Translations under genes and position numbers: made by a program
In this document: positions 15,611 through 24,477 of the stretch, piece after piece
Position numbering within the stretch: the stretch's first letter is position 1
Layout of the letters: every line of letters starts with the position of its first letter
NCBI GenBank assembly: GCA_937960415.1
Contig: CALGPK010000012.1
Location: 1 to 46,096, forward strand
DNA: 46,096 bases
From: an uncultured Bacteroidales bacterium
GTDB taxonomy: Bacteria; Bacteroidota; Bacteroidia; Bacteroidales; GWA2-32-17
Reading direction: 5' to 3'
Notes under the pieces: generated by a model
The model's database searches: none
What the model was told of the DNA's origin: nothing
The model's input: the letters and a program-made list of their open reading frames with translations, nothing else

Positions 15611-17125
15611 TTACATCAAGATTTCGCCAATATGCTGTTCTATAAATGTATCGATAAATTCCAGGCTTTGTTGAATTTTATTGTACATCACATCGTCATT
15701 TTCGAGAAATAAAACACGTTGTCTGTATTCAGCAACCATTTTTTCTAAAAATGGGCTGGTGGTTAGAGGACGCCTGAATTCTAAGGCTTGTGCAGCATTG
15801 AACAATTCTATAGCCAGTATTTTCTTGGTATTTTGTGCAACCTTATATGCTTTTGTTGCTGCATTGGCACCCATACTTACATGGTCTTCTTGTCCTTGCG
15901 ACGATTCGATACTATCTACCGATGCCGGTGTACAAAGTATTTTATTCTGATTTACAATGGATGCTGCCGTGTATTGTGGTATCATAAAGCCGGAGTTTAA
16001 TCCCGGGTGCTTAACAAGAAAAGGTGGCAGTCCGCGTTTACCACTTAATAGCTGATAGGTTCTGCGTTCGGAAATATTGCCCAGTTCGGCAAGGGCAATA
16101 CTCAGGTTATCGAGCGAGATGGCCAAAGGCTGTCCGTGGAAGTTGCCAGCCGAAATTATTAAATCTTCGTCGGGGAAAATGGTTGGGTTGTCGGTTACGG
16201 CGTTTATTTCGCGGTTAATAACCTGTGCCACGTATTCGATGGTGTCTTTTGATGCACCATGTACTTGCGGGATGCAACGGAACGAGTATGGATCCTGAAC
16301 ATGTTGTTTTGGTCGGTTAATGAGTTGACTGCCTTCGAGTAATGTTCTGAAACGTTTGGCTGTAATTTCCTGTCCTTTGTGGGGGCGTATTTGTTGTATC
16401 AGTGGATGAAAAGGCTCAATGCGTCCGTCAAAAGCATCGAGCGAAAGAGCACCAATCACATCGGCAGTGTACGATATTTTAAGGGCTTCCATAACAGTAA
16501 TAACCCCGTAAGCAGCCATAAATTGTGTACCATTGAGCAAGGCGAGCCCTTCTTTCGAATGAAGTTCAATGGGTTGCCAATTAAGTATTTTAAAAACTTC
16601 GCTGGTGGAGCGTTTTTTTTCTTCGAAATAAACTTCACCCATCCCTATAAGAGGCAACGATAGGTGTGCTAACGGGGACAAATCGCCCGATGCCCCAAGC
16701 GAACCCTGTTGATATATCACTGGCAGTACGTTGTGATTAAACATGTCGACAAGTCGTTGAACAGTTGCTAATTGAACCCCACTATGTCCTTGTGAAAGAG
16801 ATTGAATTTTGAGCAAAAGCATGAGTTTAACTATCTGTTTAGGAACTTCATCGCCCATACCACACGCATGAGACATTACCAAATTTTTTTGCAGCGTTGT
16901 CAGTTCTTCGAATGATATGCTTACATTGCATAATGCTCCAAAACCTGTAGTAACGCCGTAAATAGGATGAGGATAATTTTTTATTTTTTCGTCTAAATAT
17001 TTACGACATTTTACAATTCGTTCGATGGCTGTTTCCGATAAGGCAATTTGTTGATCGTTCGATTTCAACAACTCATCGATGGTTGCAAAATCAAGTGGTT
17101 TCGACGATATATAAAACGTTTTCAT
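15611..17125 (-). CDS. hutH: Histidine ammonia-lyase
   Basis: This enzyme removes ammonia from histidine to give urocanate, the first step of histidine breakdown. The 504-residue length is typical. The MIO cofactor is formed from Ala145-Ser146-Gly147 in GSLGASGDLSPLAH. Other family blocks are YGVTTGFGAL (56-65, with the catalytic tyrosine), NLVMSHACG (about 81-89, where Ser-His favours histidine over tyrosine or phenylalanine), QDPYSFRCIPQVHGA (about 281-295), TDNPTIF and SSQGQEDHVSMGANAA (about 408-423). No hutU, hutI or hutG gene is next to it in this window, so the rest of the pathway must lie elsewhere or be absent. Confidence 0.95.
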   Translation of the reverse strand: MKTFYISSKPLDFATIDELLKSNDQQIALSETAIERIVKCRKYLDEKIKNYPHPIYGVTTGFGALCNVSISFEELTTLQKNLVMSHACGMGDEVPKQIVKLMLLLKIQSLSQGHSGVQLATVQRLVDMFNHNVLPVIYQQGSLGASGDLSPLAHLSLPLIGMGEVYFEEKKRSTSEVFKILNWQPIELHSKEGLALLNGTQFMAAYGVITVMEALKISYTADVIGALSLDAFDGRIEPFHPLIQQIRPHKGQEITAKRFRTLLEGSQLINRPKQHVQDPYSFRCIPQVHGASKDTIEYVAQVINREINAVTDNPTIFPDEDLIISAGNFHGQPLAISLDNLSIALAELGNISERRTYQLLSGKRGLPPFLVKHPGLNSGFMIPQYTAASIVNQNKILCTPASVDSIESSQGQEDHVSMGANAATKAYKVAQNTKKILAIELFNAAQALEFRRPLTTSPFLEKMVAEYRQRVLFLENDDVMYNKIQQSLEFIDTFIEQHIGEILM

Positions 17126-17304
17126 ATTTAAATATTTTTTAGGCTTAATTTTAAGATAATTAAGAAATAGTATAAAAGCAGAGGTTTCTTAGAAAAGGCT
17201 GGTTCGATTGAGTTTAATCATATAAAACCGCAAGAACGACATTAAGAAAATTTTCTGCAATGGTATAATTTTTTAATTTCTGAACAAATGACTTTTTTCG
17301 TGTT

Positions 17305-18399
17305 TTACGATTTTAACGATTTAAGAAAACTTATGAGATGCTCAAAAATTAATTCCGCAGCGGCAATGGAACTGATTTTGTTTTGCAATACATCTTCTTC
17401 GTATTGAAGGATAAGTTTTTTGATTTCGGGACGATTGAATATTTCTTCGTTGATTAAATCATGAATGGTTTCGTGCATCCAGTGTTTAGCCTGTTCATTT
17501 CTACGTCGTGCAAAGTATTGGTTGGTTTTAACGTACTGAAAGTATTGTTCTAACAGATGCCACAATTGGTTAAGTCCTGCACCTGTTAGTGCGGAGCAAG
17601 TAAGTACTTGTGGTTGCCATTTCGAGTCGGGCAAAGGCATGTAATGTAAAGCATTTTTAAATTGGTGTGCTGCCTTTTCGCATCGTTGTACATTGTCTCC
17701 ATCAGCTTTGGTGATAATAAGTATATCGGCCATTTCCATAATTCCGCGTTTAATACCCTGCAACTCGTCGCCCGAACCTGCAAGCATGAGTAGCAAAAAC
17801 ACATCGACCATTTGGTTGACGACGGTTTCGGATTGTCCTACACCTACCGTTTCAATCATTATAACATCAAAGCCAGCAGCTTCGCAAAGAATAATGCTCT
17901 CGCGCGTGCGGCGAGCTACCCCGCCCAGTGTGCACCCCGATGGACTTGGGCGTATAAACGCATTCGGGTGAACCGATAGCGACTCCATGCGGGTTTTATC
18001 GCCCAAAATGCTGCCTTTGCTCTTTTCGCTACTCGGATCGACAGCTAAAACAGCTAACCTGTGATTTTTTTCAACAATAAGTTGGCCAAAATGTTCGATA
18101 AAAGTGCTTTTTCCTACACCAGGAACACCAGTTATACCTATTCTAACAGAATTTCCGGCATAAGGCAAACATTTTTCTACTATGGAACGGGCAATTGAAC
18201 GATGCGATGGCTTTTGACTTTCGACGAGGGTTATAGCCTGACTTAGGATGGTTAAATTTTGTTTTAGAATTCCATCAACAAAGTATTCCGGTTCTTGTAT
18301 CTGTTTTTTTTTCTGAGGTTTTAAGTAGGGATTAATATTCGGAGGTTGTTCTACTCCGCCTTGTATTTTTAAGGCACTTTTATCGGGTTTATTTTGCAT
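17305..18399 (-). CDS. meaB: Methylmalonyl-CoA mutase-associated GTPase MeaB
   Basis: MeaB is a G3E-type GTPase that loads and protects adenosylcobalamin in methylmalonyl-CoA mutase. The 364-residue protein has the P-loop GVPGVGKS (91-98), the AVDPSSEKSKGSILGDKTRM region (about 121-140), DVIMIETVGVGQSE (Walker B and the switch) and the ITKADGD nucleotide-specificity motif (NKxD-like). Residues 1-45 are a charged, Pro/Gln-rich extension before the core. Its ATG shares one base with the stop of the upstream flavodiiron gene (TAATG), indicating coupled translation. The mutase subunit genes are not in the window. Confidence 0.95.
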   Translation of the reverse strand: MQNKPDKSALKIQGGVEQPPNINPYLKPQKKKQIQEPEYFVDGILKQNLTILSQAITLVESQKPSHRSIARSIVEKCLPYAGNSVRIGITGVPGVGKSTFIEHFGQLIVEKNHRLAVLAVDPSSEKSKGSILGDKTRMESLSVHPNAFIRPSPSGCTLGGVARRTRESIILCEAAGFDVIMIETVGVGQSETVVNQMVDVFLLLMLAGSGDELQGIKRGIMEMADILIITKADGDNVQRCEKAAHQFKNALHYMPLPDSKWQPQVLTCSALTGAGLNQLWHLLEQYFQYVKTNQYFARRRNEQAKHWMHETIHDLINEEIFNRPEIKKLILQYEEDVLQNKISSIAAAELIFEHLISFLKSLKS

Positions 18400-19616
18400 T
18401 ATTCTGTAATGGCTATTTGTTCTGAAATTAACTGTTTTGCAAATTGTTCGCCAGCTTCTAAGAAGGGTTGCTTATTATATGGAATGAATTTAGCTACAAT
18501 ACCATTGTTGAATAGTTTAAGCTTAAGTTCTTTAGCAGTAGCATTGATGATTTTGGTAGCTTCACCACTCCAACCATAGCTGCCAAACGACATAAAGAGC
18601 TTTCGGTTGTCGCGAATAGGGTTAATCATGGCAAAGAGCTTATAAACCGGAAGCAACGTGTTTTGATTAATAGTAGGCGAGCCAATCATAATTCCATCGG
18701 CAAGGGTCAGCAGTGAATCTAATTCGCCCAACTCCATTTTTTCTATGTCGGCAAGAATTACTTGGCAGTTGCTATTCCTTTTAACACCTTCGGCAAGGGT
18801 TTCGGCCATCTGACGTGTATAACCATAAGCAGAAATGTATGTAATAAGTACTGTTTTTTGCTGGTGTATAGTTTTGTTAATATGGTCGGTGGCGTATTCT
18901 TTTGTTAACTGAACTATTCGTTTCCAGTTCGAACGTAAAATAGGACCATGACCTGTGCAAATAGTTTTAATAGAAAGTGATTCAATCTTTTCGATGGCTT
19001 TAAGCATAAATTTACTGTAAGGTTTAAGTATTACATCGAAGTAGTATTTAAAGGCATCATCGAAATTTCCAACTTCATCGTCGAAAATTTTTTCGTTGCA
19101 ATAATGTGCACCAAAGGAGTCGCAAGTAAACAGTAATTCATCTTCGATTAAATAAGTGTACATCGAATCGGGCCAGTGTAAATTAGGTGCTGCAATAAAT
19201 GTTAAAGTTTTATTACCAAGCGATAAGGTATCGTTATCTTTAACAACTAGCGATTTGAAAGGCACATCTACCATATCTTGCAAGTATCGGATAGCATTAC
19301 CACTTCCTACAACGGTTGCCTGAGGAGCAAAGCGAAGCAGATGTTTGAGTGCACCCGAATGATCGGGTTCGGTATGATTAAGTATGATGTAATCTATTTT
19401 TTTAGGGTCGGTTAAAGTTTCAATTTTTTTGATATATTCCTCGCTAAACGTTTCTTTTACTGTTTCGACTATAGCTTTTTTTTCAGCATCTATAAAATAA
19501 GAGTTATATGTAGTGCCATATTGGGTTTCCATTACAATATCGAAGGTAACAATATCGAAATCGAGGACTCCAATCCAGCTTGTACTTTCGGAAATTTTTT
19601 CAACCTTTAAATTCAT
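18399..19616 (-). CDS. Flavodiiron protein (A-type flavoprotein, FprA-like)
   Basis: This class A flavodiiron protein reduces oxygen to water and/or nitric oxide to nitrous oxide in the cytoplasm, protecting anaerobes. The 405 residues comprise a metallo-beta-lactamase-like di-iron domain (about 1-250) with ligands in HTEPDH (81-86), H147 in NLHWPD, the aspartate near 166 in TCDSFGAHY and the histidine of CTGHGP (about 225), then a flavodoxin domain (about 253-400) with the FMN loop ISAYGYTRQMAE and SFGSYGWSGEA. No rubredoxin domain is attached, so an external electron donor is needed. Its stop overlaps the meaB start by one base. Presence suggests an anaerobic or microaerobic life style. Confidence 0.95.
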   Translation of the reverse strand: MNLKVEKISESTSWIGVLDFDIVTFDIVMETQYGTTYNSYFIDAEKKAIVETVKETFSEEYIKKIETLTDPKKIDYIILNHTEPDHSGALKHLLRFAPQATVVGSGNAIRYLQDMVDVPFKSLVVKDNDTLSLGNKTLTFIAAPNLHWPDSMYTYLIEDELLFTCDSFGAHYCNEKIFDDEVGNFDDAFKYYFDVILKPYSKFMLKAIEKIESLSIKTICTGHGPILRSNWKRIVQLTKEYATDHINKTIHQQKTVLITYISAYGYTRQMAETLAEGVKRNSNCQVILADIEKMELGELDSLLTLADGIMIGSPTINQNTLLPVYKLFAMINPIRDNRKLFMSFGSYGWSGEATKIINATAKELKLKLFNNGIVAKFIPYNKQPFLEAGEQFAKQLISEQIAITE

Positions 19617-19678
19617 ATCTATACTTTTTTGCTAAAATATAGCTTTTTAATAGACTTTAAAATGATATGATTCAAATT

Positions 19679-20320
19679 TTAAGATTTATTAAAATGTTTA
19701 CATACAGAAGTCAAAAAACATTGTTCACATAATGGTTTTCGGGATTTGCAAATATAGCGACCGTGCAAAATAAGCCAGTGATGTGCATGAGCAAGCACAT
19801 GTTTGGGGATATTTCTGGTGAGTTCTTCTTCAACTTTGAGAAAAGATTTTGTGCGTTCGACAAGCCCTATGCGTTGCGACACTCGAAAAACATGTGTATC
19901 GACAGCTATTACCGGTTTTTGATAAAGCACCGACAAAACAACATTAGCTGTTTTGCGCCCAACACCGGGCAATTTGGTCAATTCGTCAGCACTACTGGGC
20001 ACTATACCCTTATATTTTTCGGAAATAATTTTGGCTATATTTAATAAATAGCGTGTTTTAGAATTAGGATAAGAGCAAGATTTTATTAAATGGTAAATTT
20101 CTTCTTCAGTTGCTTTTGCCATCGATGTAGCATTGGGATATTTGGCAAATAATGCAGAAGTAATTTGATTGACGCGTACATCGGTGCACTGCGCCGATAA
20201 AACAACCGCTACAAGCAATTGAAAAGCGTTTTCGTATCGTAATTCGGTTTCGGGCAAAGGATTATGCCGACGAAACAAATCGAATACAACTTTATAAAAT
20301 TCTTCTTTACTTTGTTTCAT
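19679..20320 (-). CDS. nth: Endonuclease III
   Basis: Nth is a DNA glycosylase/AP lyase that removes oxidised pyrimidines in base excision repair. The 213-residue length is standard. It shows the helix-hairpin-helix LPGVGRKTANVVL with catalytic Lys123, the catalytic Asp141 in VDTHVFR, and the C-terminal 4Fe-4S ligands spaced C-x6-C-x2-C-x5-C (from CKSRKPLC through VC). The N-terminal LSAQCTD block is also present. The start ATG lies 21 bases from the divergent aroE start at 20342, so the two genes must share a very short control region or have promoters inside each other's coding sequence. Confidence 0.97.
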   Translation of the reverse strand: MKQSKEEFYKVVFDLFRRHNPLPETELRYENAFQLLVAVVLSAQCTDVRVNQITSALFAKYPNATSMAKATEEEIYHLIKSCSYPNSKTRYLLNIAKIISEKYKGIVPSSADELTKLPGVGRKTANVVLSVLYQKPVIAVDTHVFRVSQRIGLVERTKSFLKVEEELTRNIPKHVLAHAHHWLILHGRYICKSRKPLCEQCFLTSVCKHFNKS

Positions 20321-20341
20321 CGTTGCAAAGATATTAAAAAT

Positions 20342-21061
20342 ATGTTGTTCGGTTTAATCGGAAAAAGTTTAAAACACTCTTATTCAAAACGTCTTTTCGA
20401 CGAACATTTTCACGGGCTTTATTCGTACACACTTTTCGAACTTGACGAAATATATTTGATAGGACAACTTCTTAAAGAATATCCAACGATACGAGGATTG
20501 AATGTTACCATACCATACAAAAGTGAAATTATTTCATATTTGCATCACATCGATCAAATGGCTTTGCAGATAGGGGCAGTTAATACAATTTTAGTTGAAA
20601 ACGGATATTTAAAAGGATTTAATACCGACGTTATTGGTTTTGAACAAGCATATCGATCTATTTTATGCAACAATCAATCGCTGGCTTTGGTTTTGGGAAC
20701 CGGCGGAGCATCAAAGGCTGTTGCTTATGTGTTGAATAAATATCATATCCCTTTTAGGTTTGTTAGTAGAACAAAAAAAACAACAGATGCTTTTCTTTAC
20801 CATGAATTAGACAACTTATTGTTAAACGTTAGTTTGATTATCAACACCACGCCCGTAGGAATGTATCCATTAATAGACGATACGGTACCTATAAGTTTTA
20901 ATGTTTTTAGTTCAAAACCTACTGTAATAGATTTGATTTACAATCCAGAAAAGACAATGCTGCTTAAACTGGCAGAGGAAGCTGGATGTACGATATATAA
21001 TGGTATGATGATGCTTAAACAACAAGCTATTGAATCATGGAAAATATGGGGAATATATTAA
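20342..21061 (+). CDS. aroE: Shikimate dehydrogenase
   Basis: AroE reduces 3-dehydroshikimate to shikimate with NADPH in aromatic amino acid synthesis. The 239-residue protein is slightly short for the family. Motifs: GLIGKSLKHSYSKRLFDEHF at the N-terminus with the substrate-binding Ser-x-Ser, NVTIPYK with the catalytic lysine (about residue 65), FNTDVIGF with the second catalytic aspartate, the dinucleotide loop LGTGGASKAVAYVL, the INTTPVGMYP block, DLIYNP, and the terminal NGMMMLKQQAIESW. The frame is open from 20264, but the ATG at 20342 is the natural start; the longer reading would run into the nth gene on the other strand. It overlaps the following lipoprotein gene. Confidence 0.95.
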   Translation: MLFGLIGKSLKHSYSKRLFDEHFHGLYSYTLFELDEIYLIGQLLKEYPTIRGLNVTIPYKSEIISYLHHIDQMALQIGAVNTILVENGYLKGFNTDVIGFEQAYRSILCNNQSLALVLGTGGASKAVAYVLNKYHIPFRFVSRTKKTTDAFLYHELDNLLLNVSLIINTTPVGMYPLIDDTVPISFNVFSSKPTVIDLIYNPEKTMLLKLAEEAGCTIYNGMMMLKQQAIESWKIWGIY

Positions 21062-21447
21062 AGATATTAGTAGGTGTAATGTTTTTAATTTCTTCGTGCA
21101 AAGCACCTTTATACGAAATAAAATCAACTCAACAACGTTGGTGTGTGGAGGACAAAGGTATTTATGGTATAAACTATCATTTTATTTTCAAAACTCGAAA
21201 AGATTATCGTAGCTTATCGTTAGATAGTGTATGGCTACACAACCAGTGGATAAAAAATTTTCACTATTCTGTATTAGGCAAATCGAATACGGATATACAG
21301 TTTAAACCTGAGGATACGGTAATTATTTCGATTAACATGAGCGATACATTATGCGGAACAAAGGCTGCATTACGATATACCATTTGCCAAAAAAGCAGAG
21401 AATTAATGTTTTACAAATGGATATTTTTGAAAAATCTTTGTCGATAG
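21037..21447 (+). CDS. Small hypothetical lipoprotein
   Basis: I do not recognise the family. The 136-residue product starts inside the end of aroE (25-base overlap; an alternative ATG at 21046 gives 16). It has a short leader (MGNILKILVGVMFLISSCKA) with a lipobox-like ISSC, so it is probably a lipoprotein. The mature part has two pairs of cysteines spread out (RWCVED, TLCGTK, TICQKS) and a basic tail. It is co-transcribed with aroE, with no evident functional link. Codon use resembles the neighbours. The gene is probably real because of the leader and the operon-like overlap. Confidence 0.65.
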   Translation: MENMGNILKILVGVMFLISSCKAPLYEIKSTQQRWCVEDKGIYGINYHFIFKTRKDYRSLSLDSVWLHNQWIKNFHYSVLGKSNTDIQFKPEDTVIISINMSDTLCGTKAALRYTICQKSRELMFYKWIFLKNLCR

Positions 21448-22054
21448 GTTTATATTTAATCTAACTTTTCTAATCAAAAGCTACTTGTAATACGAAATTA
21501 TTGTTAACATAGGTTCAAAAGAATGGGCAAAGTGATGATTACTTTTCCGCTTTTAGCGGTGTCTCTTGGCAGCACTTCCCCGCCGTTGCGAGCCCCGAAG
21601 TAATTCGGGGCGTGGTAATCTTGCGTTGCGTTTCTGCATTATGCCTTGTAGTACTGTGAGTGTTGCGGGCATTGCTTCACTTCACTTCGTTCCACTCGCA
21701 ACGGTGAGGGCTGGTTTGCTTGCCATGTTGCTTTTTTTTGTCATAGAATTAAAAAAACATATAAATATAAGTAATTGTACATCAATTTATTACATATATA
21801 AAATCCTGATTTTCTCAAAAAAGAGACAAAGTCAGCAAAAACACTTTTTTTGTTGTAACTTGAGCAAGCCTGAAAAGTTTATTTTTGTTCTTAATTACAT
21901 GGCATAAGAAATTTTTCTATTGCAATCAATTGGGATTATTCGGATTTTTTTTTCATAAAGTAGCATATAATTATTTTTAACAAATAGCGAAACAAAAATT
22001 ATTTATTTTTCGTAAAAAAAATAAAGAGAAAGTAGATGTATCCCTAACTTTTCG
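21448..22054. other. Non-coding gap with GC-rich repeat
   Basis: Between the small lipoprotein and the DUF2807-like gene I find one GC-rich palindromic block (about 21540-21730), then ordinary AT-rich sequence. An open frame at 21566-21907 crosses the block but its product is low-complexity and unlike any family, so I do not call it. No RNA gene is evident. Confidence 0.6.
21540..21735. repeat. GC-rich palindromic repeat element (MITE/REP-like)
   Basis: This block is far richer in G and C than its surroundings and is built of inverted repeats. CCGTTGCGAG at 21583-21592 pairs with CTCGCAACGG at 21695-21704. Inside it GCCCCGAA (21592-21599) pairs with TTCGGGGC (21604-21611) around a GTAA loop, and CCGC/GCGG forms a small hairpin near 21547-21559. 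The bases TTGCG recur several times. Nested palindromes without a gene suggest a dispersed non-autonomous repeat; copy number cannot be judged from this window. Confidence 0.6.
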
Positions 22055-22090
22055 ATACGGCTCTCGAAAATATGGATTATAGCATTTCTA

Positions 22091-22879
22091 ATGCTGGTAG
22101 GGATACATTTTTTGCAAGCTCAATCACGTATAAGTAAAAAGCAGTTTAGCGATACAATTCCTCCATTTAGTTCGGTGTATGCTCGTGGTAATGTTAAGAT
22201 TACCTATCGTCAGGACGATTTTTACAGTGTTACATTCAAAGGTAGTTATCAGGTTTTCAAAGACGTTTATAGCAGTATTAAATTCGATAAGCGGTGTTTA
22301 AAAATTGATGCTAGCAGGCTTTTTCAAAACGAATTAATTCATGTAGAAATAATTGCTCCGGTTATTGATACTGTGATATTGTACGATGGAGCGGTTTTTA
22401 TTACACCAACCAATATCTGGCAAAAAAGTTTGTATGTAGAAATTAATTCACAGCGAAAATCTACCATTTATGTTAATTCGCCCGAGTTTAGTTTAATTTG
22501 TAAAGGACAAGGGCAGATAACTTTTGCCGGTTTAGTTGATATTCTTTATGTAAATATAGAGGGCAAAGTTAAGCTCGAAACAGAGGTTGTCTCAAAATAC
22601 ATACAAGTTAAAACATATCATCACACGGTATTTGTTGGTAAAGGCAAGTCGTTTGTGTGCGATTGTCATTCATATCATTCTTCATGGATAGATGCTTCGC
22701 TCATTCAATGTGGCAGGGCAAAAGCCTTTGCCCTGGACGAGTCGTCTATCATTATTAAGAGCGAAGAAAAGCCATTGTTGTTGCCACTGAGTAAAGGAAA
22801 AATAAACTTTTATTCTCCCGAGGGTTCGGTGATAATAGATTCTAATGAAATAGGTAATATAAAAAAGTTAAAAGAGTAG
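22091..22879 (+). CDS. GIN/DUF2807-like exported protein, start uncertain
   Basis: The protein (262 residues from the ATG at 22091) resembles the Bacteroidetes DUF2807 'head GIN' beta-helix family: FSSVYARGNVKITYRQDDFYSVTFKG and KCLKIDASR-like blocks, then short repetitive strands that could stack into a beta-helix. The frame is open upstream to 22025. Residues coded from 22055, RLSKIWIIAFLMLVGIHFLQAQ-like, form a complete signal peptide, but that stretch begins with ATA, not ATG; no ATG, GTG or TTG is available upstream in frame. Starting at 22091 would leave only a truncated leader (MLVGIHFLQAQ). So either ATA is used, the start was lost by mutation, or an error exists. The gene ends seven bases before the convergent guaA stop. 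Function is unknown. Confidence 0.65.
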   Translation: MLVGIHFLQAQSRISKKQFSDTIPPFSSVYARGNVKITYRQDDFYSVTFKGSYQVFKDVYSSIKFDKRCLKIDASRLFQNELIHVEIIAPVIDTVILYDGAVFITPTNIWQKSLYVEINSQRKSTIYVNSPEFSLICKGQGQITFAGLVDILYVNIEGKVKLETEVVSKYIQVKTYHHTVFVGKGKSFVCDCHSYHSSWIDASLIQCGRAKAFALDESSIIIKSEEKPLLLPLSKGKINFYSPEGSVIIDSNEIGNIKKLKE

Positions 22880-22885
22880 TAGTTT

Positions 22886-24418
22886 TTATTCCCATTCGAT
22901 AGTAGCTGGTGGTTTAGAGCTTATATCATAAACAACTCGGTTGATACCTTTTACCTGATTGATGATGGAGTTAGAAACTTCTGCCAAAAACTCATAAGGC
23001 AGGTGAGCCCAGTCGGCTGTCATACCGTCGGTACTGTGTACGGCACGCAGGGCTACTACACGCTCGTATGTACGTTCGTCGCCCATAACACCCACAGAAT
23101 GAACCGGCAAAAGTATTGCTCCTGCTTGCCAGATACTATCGTATAGCTTATGCTCTTTTAATTTAGATGTGAATATATCATCGACTTCTTGTAATAGTTG
23201 TACATTTTCGGCGGTAATTTCTCCAATAATTCGTATGGCTAATCCCGGTCCCGGGAAAGGATGTCGATTCAAAATAATATCGGGCAAATGTAGAGCTTTG
23301 CCAACCTTTCGCACTTCGTCCTTAAATAAGAATTTCAGAGGTTCGATAATTTTTAAATTGAGTTTTTGGGGTAGTCCGCCAACATTGTGATGCGATTTAA
23401 TGGTAGCCGAGGGTCCATTGACCGATATCGATTCAATTACATCGGGATAAATGGTGCCCTGAGCTAGCCATTGAATGTTTTGTAGTTTTCGAGCTTCGCG
23501 TTCGAATATATCTATAAATGTTTTGCCTATAATTTTTCTTTTTTCTTCGGGGTCGGTTATACCTTTTAGGTTGCTCAAAAATTCGTTCGAAGCATCGATT
23601 CCAATTACATTCAAATTTAGTTGCCGATAGGTTGTTAAAACCTGTTCGTATTCGTTTTTTCGTAATAGGCCGTTGTTAACGAATATGGCTGTTAATTGAT
23701 TGCCTATGGCTTTATTTAACAACAACGCTGCTACCGACGAATCTACTCCTCCCGATATGGCAAGCAGTACTTTGTCGTTTCTTACGGTATTGCGTATTTC
23801 TTGAATGGTGCTTTCGATGTAAGAGTTTGGAGTCCAATTGCATGAGCAATGGCAAATATCAACAGCAAAGTTTCGTAATAAGTGTACTCCGTAAACAGTA
23901 TGATATACTTCGGGGTGAAATTGTATTCCGTAAGTTTGTGTTTGAGTATCGGCAAAAGCAGCAACAGGAATATCGTTGGTACGAGCTATGATGCTAAAAT
24001 AGGGTGGTAGTTTTACAATGCTATCGGCATGCGACATCCATACTTGACTGTTGTTTTCAATATAGGTGAAGAGCGGATTGTGCTTATCTTCAATAATTAG
24101 TTGTGCTCTTCCATATTCGCGCATGCGAGATGGTGTAACTTCTCCGCCGAAATGTTGAGCTAAATATTGTGCACCATAGCATATACCTAAAATTGGCAAC
24201 TTGCCGTAAAACGAGTTGACCGGTAAAACTGGGTGATTAGCATCTCTAACAGAAAAAGGACTTCCAGAAAAAATAATACCTTTAATATCCGGGGTAAGTT
24301 CAATTGTTTTATTGAACGGAACAATTTCGCAGTATATGTTCAATTCGCGTATTTTACGGGCAATAAGTTGTGTATATTGCGAACCGCAATCGAAAATTAC
24401 AATTTTTTCGTTATGCAT
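22886..24418 (-). CDS. guaA: GMP synthase (glutamine-hydrolysing)
   Basis: GuaA makes GMP from XMP, ATP and glutamine. The 510-residue protein has the N-terminal class I glutaminase ([16 protein letters not shown], nucleophile in [11 protein letters not shown], and the histidine of QFHPEVYHT), the PP-loop ATP pyrophosphatase ([16 protein letters not shown]) and the C-terminal dimerisation domain ending in KPPATIEWE. The region [18 protein letters not shown] is the usual XMP-binding block. ATGs at 24430 and 24418 are in frame; a -7 box at 24428-24435 overlaps the first, so the second ([12 protein letters not shown]) is chosen. It is convergent with the DUF2807-like gene. Confidence 0.97.
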   Translation of the reverse strand: MHNEKIVIFDCGSQYTQLIARKIRELNIYCEIVPFNKTIELTPDIKGIIFSGSPFSVRDANHPVLPVNSFYGKLPILGICYGAQYLAQHFGGEVTPSRMREYGRAQLIIEDKHNPLFTYIENNSQVWMSHADSIVKLPPYFSIIARTNDIPVAAFADTQTQTYGIQFHPEVYHTVYGVHLLRNFAVDICHCSCNWTPNSYIESTIQEIRNTVRNDKVLLAISGGVDSSVAALLLNKAIGNQLTAIFVNNGLLRKNEYEQVLTTYRQLNLNVIGIDASNEFLSNLKGITDPEEKRKIIGKTFIDIFEREARKLQNIQWLAQGTIYPDVIESISVNGPSATIKSHHNVGGLPQKLNLKIIEPLKFLFKDEVRKVGKALHLPDIILNRHPFPGPGLAIRIIGEITAENVQLLQEVDDIFTSKLKEHKLYDSIWQAGAILLPVHSVGVMGDERTYERVVALRAVHSTDGMTADWAHLPYEFLAEVSNSIINQVKGINRVVYDISSKPPATIEWE

Positions 24419-24427
24419 TTTTTCTTG

Positions 24428-24435
24428 CAAATGTA
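24428..24435 (-). promoter_or_regulatory. Possible -7 box for guaA
   Basis: On the minus strand the bases are TACATTTG followed by C, matching TAnnTTTG. It ends nine bases before the ATG at 24418, giving a nearly leaderless transcript, and it overlaps the alternative ATG at 24430. No clear -33 element was seen. Confidence 0.4.
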
Positions 24436-24477
24436 AGAGAAAATATTGAATGTAAAAGTCGTGTTTTATAAAGTTTT

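Noticed and set aside
21566-21907. 113-codon open frame across the GC-rich repeat
   Set aside because: The product is an odd mixture (Arg/Pro/Ala-rich start, then an AT-rich tail) created by the repeat; no family resemblance and no promoter.
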